A model generated the notes under the pieces. The model did no database searches, had not been told where the DNA came from, and was given only the letters and a program-made list of their open reading frames with translations. From the NCBI RefSeq assembly GCF_023715345.1, contig NZ_JAMBNY010000002.1:124001-188000 (forward strand): a stretch of 64,000 nucleotides of DNA. Reading direction: 5' to 3'. Position numbers and translations under genes: made by a program. Position 1 is the stretch's first letter. Every line of letters starts with the position of its first letter. This document shows positions 43,716 through 52,825 of the stretch, one piece after another. This DNA comes from Paenibacillus camelliae. GTDB lineage: Bacteria > Bacillota > Bacilli > Paenibacillales > Paenibacillaceae.

Positions 43716-44244
43716 TATTCCACACTCCCATCGTGCCTCCATCTAAAGGCAAAATTTGATCAAAACGCTGATTATCAGCTACGAGTGAAATATACACATT
43801 TTGTTGATCCATGCTTGCCGAAGCCTCTACGTGTTCATGTGATGCTTCGATACTATTCATCAGTTCGGGAAGCTTAGAATAGTTTTTATTCGCCATAATT
43901 TCTGCTATTTCGAATAAATGGTCTTGCCATACCTTCTCTAGGCTAGTAGATTCTTGCTTAAGCTGAATCGTATAACTTACTGGATCAATCTTATAATCAC
44001 TTAAAATATTTCTTGCTTCCTCAGCAGCAAGTGCTAGTGTATTGCCATCTATAACATCAAGCGTAACGATATATCCTTCATTTTTATTACCTGATAATTG
44101 AATATTAGAAAACTGTGCTTGCTCCAACGATTGCTGAAGCGGCTTCTCCTGTGCAACGTATTGATACGTAAAGCCGCCGCCAATAAGCAAAGCCAAGCAA
44201 ACAATAAATGTAACAGCCATCGGTTTTAGCTTCATATCTTTCAT
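43705..44244 (-). CDS. Single-span membrane protein paired with the FtsH-like protease
   Basis: Encodes 179 residues: one N-terminal membrane segment (AVTFIVCLALLIGGGFTYQYV) and about 145 residues outside, Gln/Glu-rich, with no motif I recognise. Its stop lies 11 nt inside the start of the FtsH-like gene, so the two should be translated together. Because that protease lacks its own outer domain, this protein could act as a detached outer adaptor or regulator; that is inferred from the arrangement. The ATG three codons further in (MKLKP) is an alternative start. Confidence 0.72.
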   Translation of the reverse strand: MKDMKLKPMAVTFIVCLALLIGGGFTYQYVAQEKPLQQSLEQAQFSNIQLSGNKNEGYIVTLDVIDGNTLALAAEEARNILSDYKIDPVSYTIQLKQESTSLEKVWQDHLFEIAEIMANKNYSKLPELMNSIEASHEHVEASASMDQQNVYISLVADNQRFDQILPLDGGTMGVWNNEE

Positions 44245-44325
44245 GTTTACACCTCTATTATATAAATTTGATAGATCATTCGTATATCAATTAGTATATC
44301 ATTTTTGCTATCAACTTTAATTATA

Positions 44326-44365
44326 TAAAAAAAGGAAACAAGCCGTTTAAGGTCTTGTTTCCTTT
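44326..44365 (-). terminator. Terminator overlapping the end of the ypmB-like gene
   Basis: AAAGGAAACAAG (44331-44342) pairs with CTTGTTTCCTTT (44354-44365). On the minus strand seven T follow. The stop codon (44347-44349) lies in the loop, so the last codons form one arm of the hairpin. Confidence 0.85.
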
Positions 44366-44883
44366 GGTATCGTATATTCATCGATAAAATTACCATCTGT
44401 CATACGGTAGAATGCAATTTTAAGATGTTCCGTTGCGGTGTCCTTATACTTTATTTCCCATACTAATTGACCATACATATAGCCTGGCTGAAGCTTAATG
44501 TCCTGCGCATAAGGCTTTGATGCTTCTACATGAGCCAGCATCTCTTCTTTCGTCATCGCTTCTTCATAAGGAAGCACAGCGAGCTGCTCCTGGGTTGACC
44601 AAGCAGAGTATATCATCTCTTCGCTTACATTAGATTGAGCAAGCAAGATCCAATACCGATCCTCCCATATGTACTTGTTAAGCACATATTGTTCATCGAG
44701 ATTATAGAGTGAAGCTTGTTCAATCACTTCTCGCATCTCGCTCGTTTCCTGCCAAATGCCCTTATGAATATAGCGATAGAAAAAGATGATTCCTACAATG
44801 ATCAATAATATTAAGAAAAGGGTAAGCACCGTCCATTTTCGACGAGTCATAAATGGTGGTCGCTTTTTTTCTATCGCTCTCAT
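44347..44883 (-). CDS. YpmB-like membrane-anchored protein (DUF5590 type)
   Basis: Encodes 178 residues: basic N-terminus, one membrane segment (WTVLTLFLILLIIVGIIFFYRYI), then an outer domain with PepSY-like pieces (EEAMTKEEMLAHVEASKPYAQDIKLQPGYMYGQLVWEIKYKD). The position between dinG-side genes and dnaD matches B. subtilis ypmB. It starts one base after the mtaD stop, with no strong ribosome site of its own, so translational coupling is likely. The function is unknown; wall-associated roles have been suggested for PepSY proteins in general. Confidence 0.8.
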   Translation of the reverse strand: MRAIEKKRPPFMTRRKWTVLTLFLILLIIVGIIFFYRYIHKGIWQETSEMREVIEQASLYNLDEQYVLNKYIWEDRYWILLAQSNVSEEMIYSAWSTQEQLAVLPYEEAMTKEEMLAHVEASKPYAQDIKLQPGYMYGQLVWEIKYKDTATEHLKIAFYRMTDGNFIDEYTIPKETRP

Positions 44884-44884
44884 C

Positions 44885-46186
44885 CTAGGTTAACAATCGC
44901 TCAAAGCTAGCCTGAGCTTCGAAACGAATTTTCTCCTCGTCCATCGTTAACAATTGTCTATGCTTCACGAGCTGTTTTCCAGCTACCCATACATGCTCAA
45001 CATCTCTACCACTTGCAGCATATACAACATGCGACACAAGATCTGTACGTGGGAAGAAGTGTGGCTGATCGATATTAAGAGCAATAAAGTCTGCAGCTTT
45101 CCCAGCCTCCAGAACTCCAATATGATCATGCCAGATCGCCTCAGCACCACGAGAGGTTGCAAGCTCAAGGGCTGTATAAGCAGGTACTGCAGTTGGATCA
45201 CCTGATACGCCTTTGTGCAGTAAGGCAGCAGCACGAATTTCTTGGAACAGATCCATATTGTTGTTGCTCGCAACACTATCCGTACCTAGCGACAGCTTAA
45301 CGCCTGCACGTAGCAGCTCAGGCACGCGAGCGACCCCACTTGCAAGCTTAAGATTACTAATCGGATTATGGGAGATTGATGCATTAAGCTCAGCAAGCTT
45401 TGTGATTTCCTCATCCGTCAAATGCACAGCATGCGCCAGCAAAGCTGGGCGTGTGAAGAAACCAAGCTTCTCTAAATGCTCAACAGGACGCGCACCATAC
45501 TCATCTACATTTTGCTGAACCTCAGCTGCGGTTTCAGACATATGCGTATGTAACGGCAGATCATAATCATGAGCTGCTTGCACAAAACGCTCGATATATT
45601 GAGGCGGACACGTATAAGGAGCATGAGGAGCAAGCATCGTACGAATTCTACCGTTACCTGCACCATTCCATTCTCTAGCGAATGCAACAGAGTTGTTAAG
45701 CTTTTCGTTCTGCTCTTCCTCGGAGCATAGTCCGATTACACCGCGTGTTAGAAAGCCGCGTAGTCCTGCTTCGATCGTTGCCTCCGCAATGATTTCCATG
45801 CGATCATACATATCAACGAATATTGTTGTACCGCTTAACAGCATCTCTGCAATGGTAAGCTGGCCGCCCACTCTCGTATCCTGCTCTGTATATTTGGCTT
45901 CCATCGGCCACATTTTTTCAGCAAGCCATACTTGAAGGTTTTGGTCATCGGAATAACCGCGTAGCAAGCTCATCGCTGCATGACCATGCGTGTTAACAAG
46001 ACCAGGCATAAACAATAGACCCTGGCCATTCACAACCTCACTGCCTGCTTGAAGTTCAGCACTAGGCTCTGCAGCCCCAACATATTGAATGATACCTTCA
46101 TCTACGACCATATGTCCTTGCAGAACCTGTGGCTGCTGTGCAGACATTGTAATAAATGCTCCATCCTTAATCCATAGACGATTCAT
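44885..46186 (-). CDS. mtaD: Amidohydrolase, probable 5-methylthioadenosine/S-adenosylhomocysteine deaminase
   Basis: Metal-dependent deaminase of 433 residues. Ligand motifs are NTHGHAAMSLLRG (HxH), HTHMSET, AHAVHLTDEE and GTDSVASNNNMDLFQEIR, in the order of the TRZ/ATZ and MtaD family. It would turn methylthioadenosine to methylthioinosine, or deaminate adenosylhomocysteine; related guanine or hydroxytriazine deaminases are alternatives. The start overlaps the end of rex by 20 nt. It links to the methionine-salvage genes elsewhere in the window by substrate, not by position. Confidence 0.85.
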   Translation of the reverse strand: MNRLWIKDGAFITMSAQQPQVLQGHMVVDEGIIQYVGAAEPSAELQAGSEVVNGQGLLFMPGLVNTHGHAAMSLLRGYSDDQNLQVWLAEKMWPMEAKYTEQDTRVGGQLTIAEMLLSGTTIFVDMYDRMEIIAEATIEAGLRGFLTRGVIGLCSEEEQNEKLNNSVAFAREWNGAGNGRIRTMLAPHAPYTCPPQYIERFVQAAHDYDLPLHTHMSETAAEVQQNVDEYGARPVEHLEKLGFFTRPALLAHAVHLTDEEITKLAELNASISHNPISNLKLASGVARVPELLRAGVKLSLGTDSVASNNNMDLFQEIRAAALLHKGVSGDPTAVPAYTALELATSRGAEAIWHDHIGVLEAGKAADFIALNIDQPHFFPRTDLVSHVVYAASGRDVEHVWVAGKQLVKHRQLLTMDEEKIRFEAQASFERLLT

Positions 46187-46823
46187 CTTGGTCCTCCTCT
46201 TTATTGTTCAAATAATAGCCAAGGCTTAGCAGCTCCTTTGTAAAGTCCGCATGCTGCACTCGTACTTCCTCCGGTGCTCTTAAAATGGTCGGTGCAAAAT
46301 TGAGGATACCTTCTATACCACCAGCTATAAGCATATTTGCTACGTTTTGAGCTTCCTGTGCAGGAACTGTAATGATCCCAATTCGGATATTTTGCTGCTG
46401 AATTGTTTCTGCAAGCTCTTCCATAGGCTGTACCGTTAAGCTGTTAATTTTCGTACCGATTTTTTGCTCCTGTGCATCGAATACAGCAACGATCTGCATA
46501 TTGTCGTTGCTGTATTTATTATAATTACACAAAGCATGACCAAGATTACCCGCTCCGACAAGTGCGACCTTTATCGTGCGATTGATTTTAAGTATGTGAC
46601 GAATTTTATCAATCAAGTAATCCACTTCATAGCCAATTCCTTTTCGACCGAAATCCCCAAAATAAGCGAGATCCTTCCGAATTTGTGCAGGATTAAACTC
46701 CAAGCGCGAGCCTAGCTCCTGCGAGGAGATCGTTTTAATTTCTCGAGCCTTTAGCTCATTGAGCACTTGTAGATAAATAGGCAGACGCTTAACTACAGCA
46801 TCTGAAATTTTCACTTGCTTCAT
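46167..46823 (-). CDS. rex: Redox-sensing transcriptional repressor Rex
   Basis: Encodes 218 residues: an N-terminal winged helix (ISSQELGSRLEFNPAQIRKDLAYFGDFGRKGIGYEVD) and a C-terminal Rossmann domain (KVALVGAGNLGHAL) that binds NADH/NAD. Rex represses fermentation and respiration genes until NADH rises. The ATG begins immediately after the dinG stop; AAGGAGG for rex is formed by the last dinG codons. The 3' end overlaps mtaD by 20 nt. Confidence 0.95.
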   Translation of the reverse strand: MKQVKISDAVVKRLPIYLQVLNELKAREIKTISSQELGSRLEFNPAQIRKDLAYFGDFGRKGIGYEVDYLIDKIRHILKINRTIKVALVGAGNLGHALCNYNKYSNDNMQIVAVFDAQEQKIGTKINSLTVQPMEELAETIQQQNIRIGIITVPAQEAQNVANMLIAGGIEGILNFAPTILRAPEEVRVQHADFTKELLSLGYYLNNKEEDQDESSMD

Positions 46824-49703
46824 TTATTCAACCTCCTTCAACCATTGGTCCATTCGCTGTACCATTTGATCCGTATGCATCGTTTCAATCTTAGGTCCAG
46901 GCAATGAATACAGGAAATGCTTTCCGTAATAGGATTCAATAACTCGTGTATCATAAAGAATAACAATGCCTTTATCCGACGCTGTCCGTACAAGACGACC
47001 GAATCCTTGCTTGAAACGGATCACAGCCTGTGGAATTGAAAGCTTCATAAATGGATTTTTCTTCTGACGAAGCAGAAGCTCCGATTTGGCTTCAATTAAT
47101 GGGTGGATAGGCGGTTGAAATGGTAAGCGTACGATCGCCAAACATTGCAATGCTTCTCCTGGTATATCTACACCTTCCCAAAAACTGCTTGTACCAAGCA
47201 AAATAGAGGATTGCTGCTGTAGAAAACGTCTGGTCAGTTTTGTACGATTGTTGCTATCAATGCCTTGTCCTAAAACGGTAATATGCTTTGGCTCTAACAG
47301 CTCCTTCAGTGGATCATATACTTGCTTAAGCATACGATAAGAAGTAAACAAAACGAGCATTTTTCCGCCAAGCAGCAGAGCGCTATCATGAATCGATTGG
47401 ACTAGCTTCTCTAAATAATCACTCGGAACGTTGGCTCCCTTAAGCACCGGAAAATCGCGTGGTATAATAACGAGCGCCTGCTTACGATAGTTAAATGGAG
47501 ATTCAAGTATCACTTCATTCAGCCGATGTTCTTCCTCGTCTCCGTAGCTATCTAGACCAAGCTGTTCCTTTACATAGGTGAAGTTTTTCTGAATGGACAG
47601 TGTGGCAGATGTCATTACGACGCTTTCCTTCACGTCAAACAAATACTTTCTTAACAAGCCGCTTACATCAGTAGGTGAAGACATAAGCTGCAGTGAACGA
47701 TGCTTGTAAGCCTGTGTTCCCTCTAACCAATAGACATAATCGTCGAGCTCAAGCTTAATAAACTGACGTAGCTCATCCTTCAAACGTTGCAGATCTCTCA
47801 CTACGCCGTTCAAATCCGTCAGTAATCCAGACAATACTAAATCCTCATCAAGTCGTTCCTTCATATCAGAAGACATTTTCTCCAGCGCCTTAGAGAACCG
47901 ATTCAACTGTAGATATACCTCTTGCTCACTTTCTACGATCTTTGTCCATTGCTCTGGAAGGTCATTGCGGCTCAATCGAAACACAAGTCCCCCAGCCTGT
48001 TCAGAAGGTGCATCAGACGCTTGCTGGGCATGTTGAACAACAACGTCATATAGCGCTTCGAACAGTTGATCCCAATACTCCTTAATCGTCTGTAAACCAG
48101 GATACGCACTGTCAATCGTTTCATTCCAGGCAGCGGTATGGTCATCGCCCTCTTCAGCGATTTTCACACGTAGAGATGGAAGCAAACCGGTACGAGTATC
48201 TTTAAATAGCGAGCTCATTGCATGAATATACGAGAAATAGCTTACTTGGTTTCCAAGATGCTTGCTTGCTACCTCCTCAAGATGATGTGCCTCGTCCAGT
48301 ACAAGGTAACGGTATGATGGCAATAGACGATGGTCCGCTTGAATATCTGTAAAAATCATCGAGTGGTTCGTAATGCAAACATCGGCAATATTAGCCTCAT
48401 GCTTTGCACGATGATAATAGCAGCGCTTAAACCAAGGACAAGCGCGATTTAAGCATGAATCTGCATCACTTGATACCGTTCCCCAGAAATCCTGCCCTCT
48501 AAGTCCAAGATTTAGCTCTTCCTGATCGCCATTCTCTGTTTCCGTCAGCCATACAACCATTTGTGCAGCAGTGATAGGATCATCAACTGGTGCAATAAAA
48601 TCAAGCAAGTTAAGCTTGTGCTCAAATTTCCGCATACATAGATAATTGCTTCTACCCTTTAGAAGCGAGGCACGAATGGGAAACGGCAGTACTTCATTGA
48701 GCAGTGGAATGTCTCGATTGCGCAGCTGCTCCTGCAGGTTGATCGTATGCGTGCTTACGACGACCTTTTCTTCGGCCTGTATACCGTAATATAGGGAAGG
48801 AATGAGATAACCAAGTGATTTCCCTGTTCCAGTCCCTGCCTCAATTAGCAAATGCTTTTGCTTACTAAGTGCTTCATAGACCTCATCAAACATTTGCAGC
48901 TGTGGCTTTCTTTCCTCGTAATGCTCATAAAGCTCCCGAAAGCGCTCCTGCACATCGTTCATGTAGTCCTCAAAGCTTTTATTCTGCTCGAAGTAATCGT
49001 TGGCATGCTCGGCATCACGAACGGATGTCTCTTCTTGCCAAGGCTTCGCTTTCAGTGCAAATTGGCGATGATAATCGAACTCAGCAGATTCGAATACAAC
49101 CCCCTGCTCCACGAGTCCCTCATTGTATCTCATAAACCACCCAATATCTTTACTCTCATCAAAAAATGAAGATAGCCGCTGCAGGGTGAGCAGCGGCAAG
49201 GAACGTAGCTTCTGAACACATTGAATGAGTATTTCAGCGGTTGCCATAGCATCAGCATCCGCCTGGTGGTGCTGCTCGTGGACAATGCCAAGCTGTTCAG
49301 CTGCAGTTCCGAGCTGATAAGAAGTAATCGATGGGAATAATATACGTAATAATTCCATAGTGTCTAACCGTCTTCCTGAGAAAGGCAGATAGCCACATTG
49401 ATCTAAGGCATGATTTAAGAAGTTGGCATCAAAGCCAACATTATGAGCGACAAGAACGGCATCGTCGATTCGCGGAATGACCTCGAGCAAAGCGTCATTA
49501 ATATCCGGTGCATCCTGCACATCCGCTTGCTGAATTCCTGTCAAATTCGTTATAAACAGAGGAATTTCAACAGTAGGCTTTACATATGTGCTGAATGTAT
49601 CAACAATCTCTAGTTCGTCCGATACAACCACTAACCCAATTTGTATAATTTGGTCCAACACGCTATGGCCCGTTGTTTCCAAATCCAAAATGGCATATTT
49701 CAT
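46824..49703 (-). CDS. dinG: DinG-type helicase with N-terminal DEDDh exonuclease
   Basis: Encodes 959 residues. The exonuclease domain (about 1-170) has LDLETTG, HNVGFDANFL and HHQADADA. The XPD-like helicase has Walker A EAGTGTGKSLGYLIP, LDEAHHLEE, TSATLS and the end motif QGFGRLVRT. Between them four cysteines have the spacing C-x60-C-x4-C-x5-C (from NYLC to FKRC), the last part as in the iron-sulphur cluster of E. coli DinG. It acts in DNA repair or unwinding of D-loops and R-loops. I start at ATG 49703 (AGAGGAACGG upstream); the longer frame overlaps the TPR gene. The end is fused in sequence with the rex ribosome site. Confidence 0.92.
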   Translation of the reverse strand: MKYAILDLETTGHSVLDQIIQIGLVVVSDELEIVDTFSTYVKPTVEIPLFITNLTGIQQADVQDAPDINDALLEVIPRIDDAVLVAHNVGFDANFLNHALDQCGYLPFSGRRLDTMELLRILFPSITSYQLGTAAEQLGIVHEQHHQADADAMATAEILIQCVQKLRSLPLLTLQRLSSFFDESKDIGWFMRYNEGLVEQGVVFESAEFDYHRQFALKAKPWQEETSVRDAEHANDYFEQNKSFEDYMNDVQERFRELYEHYEERKPQLQMFDEVYEALSKQKHLLIEAGTGTGKSLGYLIPSLYYGIQAEEKVVVSTHTINLQEQLRNRDIPLLNEVLPFPIRASLLKGRSNYLCMRKFEHKLNLLDFIAPVDDPITAAQMVVWLTETENGDQEELNLGLRGQDFWGTVSSDADSCLNRACPWFKRCYYHRAKHEANIADVCITNHSMIFTDIQADHRLLPSYRYLVLDEAHHLEEVASKHLGNQVSYFSYIHAMSSLFKDTRTGLLPSLRVKIAEEGDDHTAAWNETIDSAYPGLQTIKEYWDQLFEALYDVVVQHAQQASDAPSEQAGGLVFRLSRNDLPEQWTKIVESEQEVYLQLNRFSKALEKMSSDMKERLDEDLVLSGLLTDLNGVVRDLQRLKDELRQFIKLELDDYVYWLEGTQAYKHRSLQLMSSPTDVSGLLRKYLFDVKESVVMTSATLSIQKNFTYVKEQLGLDSYGDEEEHRLNEVILESPFNYRKQALVIIPRDFPVLKGANVPSDYLEKLVQSIHDSALLLGGKMLVLFTSYRMLKQVYDPLKELLEPKHITVLGQGIDSNNRTKLTRRFLQQQSSILLGTSSFWEGVDIPGEALQCLAIVRLPFQPPIHPLIEAKSELLLRQKKNPFMKLSIPQAVIRFKQGFGRLVRTASDKGIVILYDTRVIESYYGKHFLYSLPGPKIETMHTDQMVQRMDQWLKEVE

Positions 49704-49719
49704 TCCTTTACCGTTCCTC

Positions 49720-50571
49720 TCACATACAGCACAGCTCTGTGCTTCCAAAATATAGTGATAGCTGTTTGAGCGATGCTTGCCTGCAGCTTTGCAAATTTTT
49801 AAGCGGATCCTCAAACTGTGGATACAGCTGATACGCTTTATTGAATAATAATTCAGCCTGATTCATATTCAGCTTAATTGCCTGAATACAGCCTAGCGCG
49901 TTGTAGCTTAGCGCGAGCCATTTGGGAAAGTCGCTTAATACAGAAAGCAGCTGAAACTGTCTTTGCGCTTCATTCCAGTTGCGCAGGTGCATTAAGCTCA
50001 TTCCATAATATAGCCTTGCGATATTGCATTCAGGCTGCTCAGTAATAATCATATTCAATATTGAAGCTGCTTCTGCAAACATGAACAGCTTGTAGTAACC
50101 CTGAGCCTGATCAAGTGCAAGCTCATGCTCAGCGGAAACAAATAAATCACATTCATTACATAGTATACCATCGTTCTGCTGATCAATCGAATAAACATTT
50201 ACATATGGCATTTCCTGCTCATGAACGTGCTCTTGCTCAGCTTGGATAGCCTCGTACAATAGTTGTTGTAGGCTTGTGTGATGCTGTTCCTGAGGCATTA
50301 TGCTGGAAGCTGCAAACGGGCTGCTGCTAAGCTTTTCCTGCCTAACCTCATCTTCTGACTCCTCCTGCTCTTCAATGTCTCGATAAAGCTCGAAAAACAG
50401 AGCAATTTTCTCTTCGACAGCAACGTAATGATCCAGTATCTTGTCATTCGTTTCCTTAAGCTGTCCAATGGAATCACAGTAATCTTCTCTTTGATCTTCA
50501 TCAGCATCCTTATAATGCTGTGTAATGTGGTCAAGAAGCTCATGCATGGATGAAAACAGTTCGTTGATCAT
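49720..50571 (-). CDS. TPR-like protein of unknown function
   Basis: Encodes 283 residues. The N-terminal third is helical and acidic (coiled-coil-like, LFSSMHELLDHITQHYKDADED). A Gln/Glu/His-rich linker follows, then a C-terminal half with tetratricopeptide-like helix pairs (AQGYYKLFMFAEAASILNMII, ARLYYGMSLMHLRNWNEAQRQFQLL, ALSYNALGCIQAIKLNMNQAELLFNKAYQLYPQFEDPLKNL). It also has a CNEC pair. I know no named homologue. It lies between panD and dinG, where B. subtilis has only dinG after panD. It probably acts as a binding scaffold, but this is family-level inference. Confidence 0.75.
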   Translation of the reverse strand: MINELFSSMHELLDHITQHYKDADEDQREDYCDSIGQLKETNDKILDHYVAVEEKIALFFELYRDIEEQEESEDEVRQEKLSSSPFAASSIMPQEQHHTSLQQLLYEAIQAEQEHVHEQEMPYVNVYSIDQQNDGILCNECDLFVSAEHELALDQAQGYYKLFMFAEAASILNMIITEQPECNIARLYYGMSLMHLRNWNEAQRQFQLLSVLSDFPKWLALSYNALGCIQAIKLNMNQAELLFNKAYQLYPQFEDPLKNLQSCRQASLKQLSLYFGSTELCCM

Positions 50572-50678
50572 ACCGCATCCCGCCTTCTTTGATTAGTTGG
50601 AGTGTACGGTCATTTTTTGTTGAAAGCACTGTTTTCATTCAGCATGGCAGCTGTTACATAATGAAGGGATTAACTTGG

Positions 50679-51062
50679 TTACACGATTGTTGAATGAATT
50701 TCCTCATTCATATAATGAATGGGTTTATTGTCGCCATCCAGAACAACAATCGTTGGCTTATAATTATGCGCCTGCTCTTCAGTCATTAAGCTGTATGAAA
50801 TAATAATAACTTTATCACCAGGCTGCACGAGACGTGCTGCTGCCCCATTCAAGCAAATAACACCACTGCCACGTGCACCTTTAATGACATAGGTTTCAAG
50901 ACGAGCACCATTATTGTTATTAACGATCTGCACTTTTTCATTTTCGAGCAAGTCCGCAGCTTCCATAAGCTCCTCATCAATCGTAATGCTTCCTACATAG
51001 TTTAAATTAGCCTCTGTCACTGTCGCACGGTGTAGCTTCGATTTCATCATCGTTCTATACAC
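50679..51062 (-). CDS. panD: Aspartate 1-decarboxylase
   Basis: Makes beta-alanine for pantothenate. The chain of 127 residues has [18 protein letters not shown], and the self-cleavage site Gly24-Ser25 in YVGSITID, which yields the pyruvoyl group on Ser25. It starts with GTG (51060-51062), with AGAGGTG 8 nt upstream, and overlaps the panC stop by 8 nt. It ends the panBCD operon. Confidence 0.96.
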   Translation of the reverse strand: MYRTMMKSKLHRATVTEANLNYVGSITIDEELMEAADLLENEKVQIVNNNNGARLETYVIKGARGSGVICLNGAAARLVQPGDKVIIISYSLMTEEQAHNYKPTIVVLDGDNKPIHYMNEEIHSTIV

Positions 51063-51945
51063 GTTCGATCACCTCTTCTACTTGGAATAACGCATTGTCA
51101 ATTAATCGTGTACTTCCGTATTTAACGGCAAGTGCAACGATAAAGCGTTGGCCGCTTGGTAGCTCCTGGAGCCTTTGACCTTTGGCAATAGGATGCAAGC
51201 TTGGATATTCTAGCAGCTCAACATAATCAATTTCACCAGTTGTTTGCTTTATATTATTCGTAATAAGCTCGATGCACTGTGCTGCTGTCATCACTTCGTT
51301 CAACTTAAGTGATTGAGCAAGCTCGCTTAACGATTGACTTAATACAGTAGCTTCAGTGCGCTGATTTGCATTCAAATAAACATTTCTCGAGCTAAGTGCC
51401 AATCCGTCCGGTTCACGTACGATTGGACATGGAACAATCGTCACATTCATATCGAGATCATTGACCATTTGCTCAATAACAGCAACCTGCTGGGCATCCT
51501 TCATCCCAAAATAAGCATGCTTCGGCTCAACAAGATGAAATAGCTTACTGACAACTAATCCTACACCATCAAAATGTCCAGGACGAGACGCGCCGCATAA
51601 GCGCTCTGTAACACCAGCTACCTTAATCGATGTAAGAGGCTTAGTTGGGTACATCTCCTCTACACTAGGTATAAACACGATATCGGTATGACATGATGCA
51701 GCTACCGCTAAGTCTCTTTCCTCATCACGAGGATATTTTTCTAAATCCTCATTAGGACCAAATTGCATCGGGTTAACAAAAATGCTTAATACGACAATAT
51801 CATTTTCTTCTTTGGCAGCACGCAAGAGGCTGGCATGGCCATCATGCAAATACCCCATCGTCGGAACGAAGCCGATCGTTTGACCTTGCTCCTTCGCTTT
51901 TTTAATTGCCAGCTTTAGCTGCTGCTTTGTACGACATATATTCAT
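51055..51945 (-). CDS. panC: Pantothenate synthetase
   Basis: Ligates pantoate and beta-alanine with ATP. The chain of 296 residues has [19 protein letters not shown] (HxGH nucleotide motif), [31 protein letters not shown] and [10 protein letters not shown] (the KMSKS-like loop). The ATG at 51945 follows AAAGGAG; the longest frame would overlap panB by some 40 nt and is rejected. It follows panB by 7 nt. Confidence 0.96.
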   Translation of the reverse strand: MNICRTKQQLKLAIKKAKEQGQTIGFVPTMGYLHDGHASLLRAAKEENDIVVLSIFVNPMQFGPNEDLEKYPRDEERDLAVAASCHTDIVFIPSVEEMYPTKPLTSIKVAGVTERLCGASRPGHFDGVGLVVSKLFHLVEPKHAYFGMKDAQQVAVIEQMVNDLDMNVTIVPCPIVREPDGLALSSRNVYLNANQRTEATVLSQSLSELAQSLKLNEVMTAAQCIELITNNIKQTTGEIDYVELLEYPSLHPIAKGQRLQELPSGQRFIVALAVKYGSTRLIDNALFQVEEVIERV

Positions 51946-51952
51946 AACCAGC

Positions 51953-52825
51953 TTACTCCTTTTCCGTGTCTGCAGCAGTTTTTCCGCTCCCATACAGTGA
52001 GTCTAGCGTACCTGCATCAGCTTGAAACACATGTGAAGCATCTGGGAAGTTTTTATTTTTAACATCACTAACATACATACCGATCGCTTCACGGATCGTA
52101 CTGCCAATATCAGCATAAGTTTTAACAAATTTTTTAGGGAAAATCGGTGAAGAGTATTGCAATATATCATGATAAACAAGCACCTGACCATCACATCCAC
52201 GGCCTGCACCAATTCCTATCGTTGGAATGTGCAGCTGCTCACTAATAAGTTTTGCAAGCTCTTCTGTTACAAGCTCAAGCACGATTGCAAACGCTCCTGC
52301 CTCCTGCAGTGCTAATGCATCATCCAGCAGTCGCTTCGCATCCCCTTCCAGCTTACCCTGAACCTTGTAGCCGCTTAGCTGATGAACCGATTGAGGAGTT
52401 AGGCCAATATGTCCCATCACTGGAATGCCTGCCTGCACCAGTGTACGGACATGCTCGCTAATACCGACGCCACCCTCTAGCTTAAGCGCCTGTACATGAC
52501 CTTCCTGCATTAAACGCGCAGCATTGCTGCACGTATGCTCAAGGCTGACGCCATAAGTCATGAACGGCATATCTGCTACGATAAATGTATGCTCTGCAGC
52601 ACGAGCTACAGCTTTTGAATGATGGATCATATCATCTATTGTGACTGGAATCGTTGTATCATATCCAAGTACAACATTACCTAAAGAATCTCCAACTAAA
52701 ATAACATCTACTCCCGCTTCTTCCGCAAACTTCGCTGATGGGTAATCATACGCAGTAATGACAGAAATCGGGTTCCCTTCTGCTTTCATCTTCGACATGG
52801 CAGAAATGGTAAGTCTTTTTTTCAA
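51953..52825 (-). CDS. panB: 3-methyl-2-oxobutanoate hydroxymethyltransferase
   Basis: First enzyme of pantothenate synthesis, a TIM-barrel using methylenetetrahydrofolate. The chain of 290 residues shows ITAYDYPSAKFAEEAGVDVILVGDSLGNVVLGYDTTIPV, ADMPFMTYG, GHIGLTPQSV and IGIGAGRGCDGQVLV. I choose TTG at 52825, reading (M)KKRLTISAMSKMKAEG, because AAAGGAG lies 9 nt upstream and the length then matches the family; an ATG 17 codons upstream would run into the terminator of the leader. It is preceded by a 239-nt leader with an attenuator-like hairpin. Confidence 0.94.
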   Translation of the reverse strand: MKKRLTISAMSKMKAEGNPISVITAYDYPSAKFAEEAGVDVILVGDSLGNVVLGYDTTIPVTIDDMIHHSKAVARAAEHTFIVADMPFMTYGVSLEHTCSNAARLMQEGHVQALKLEGGVGISEHVRTLVQAGIPVMGHIGLTPQSVHQLSGYKVQGKLEGDAKRLLDDALALQEAGAFAIVLELVTEELAKLISEQLHIPTIGIGAGRGCDGQVLVYHDILQYSSPIFPKKFVKTYADIGSTIREAIGMYVSDVKNKNFPDASHVFQADAGTLDSLYGSGKTAADTEKE

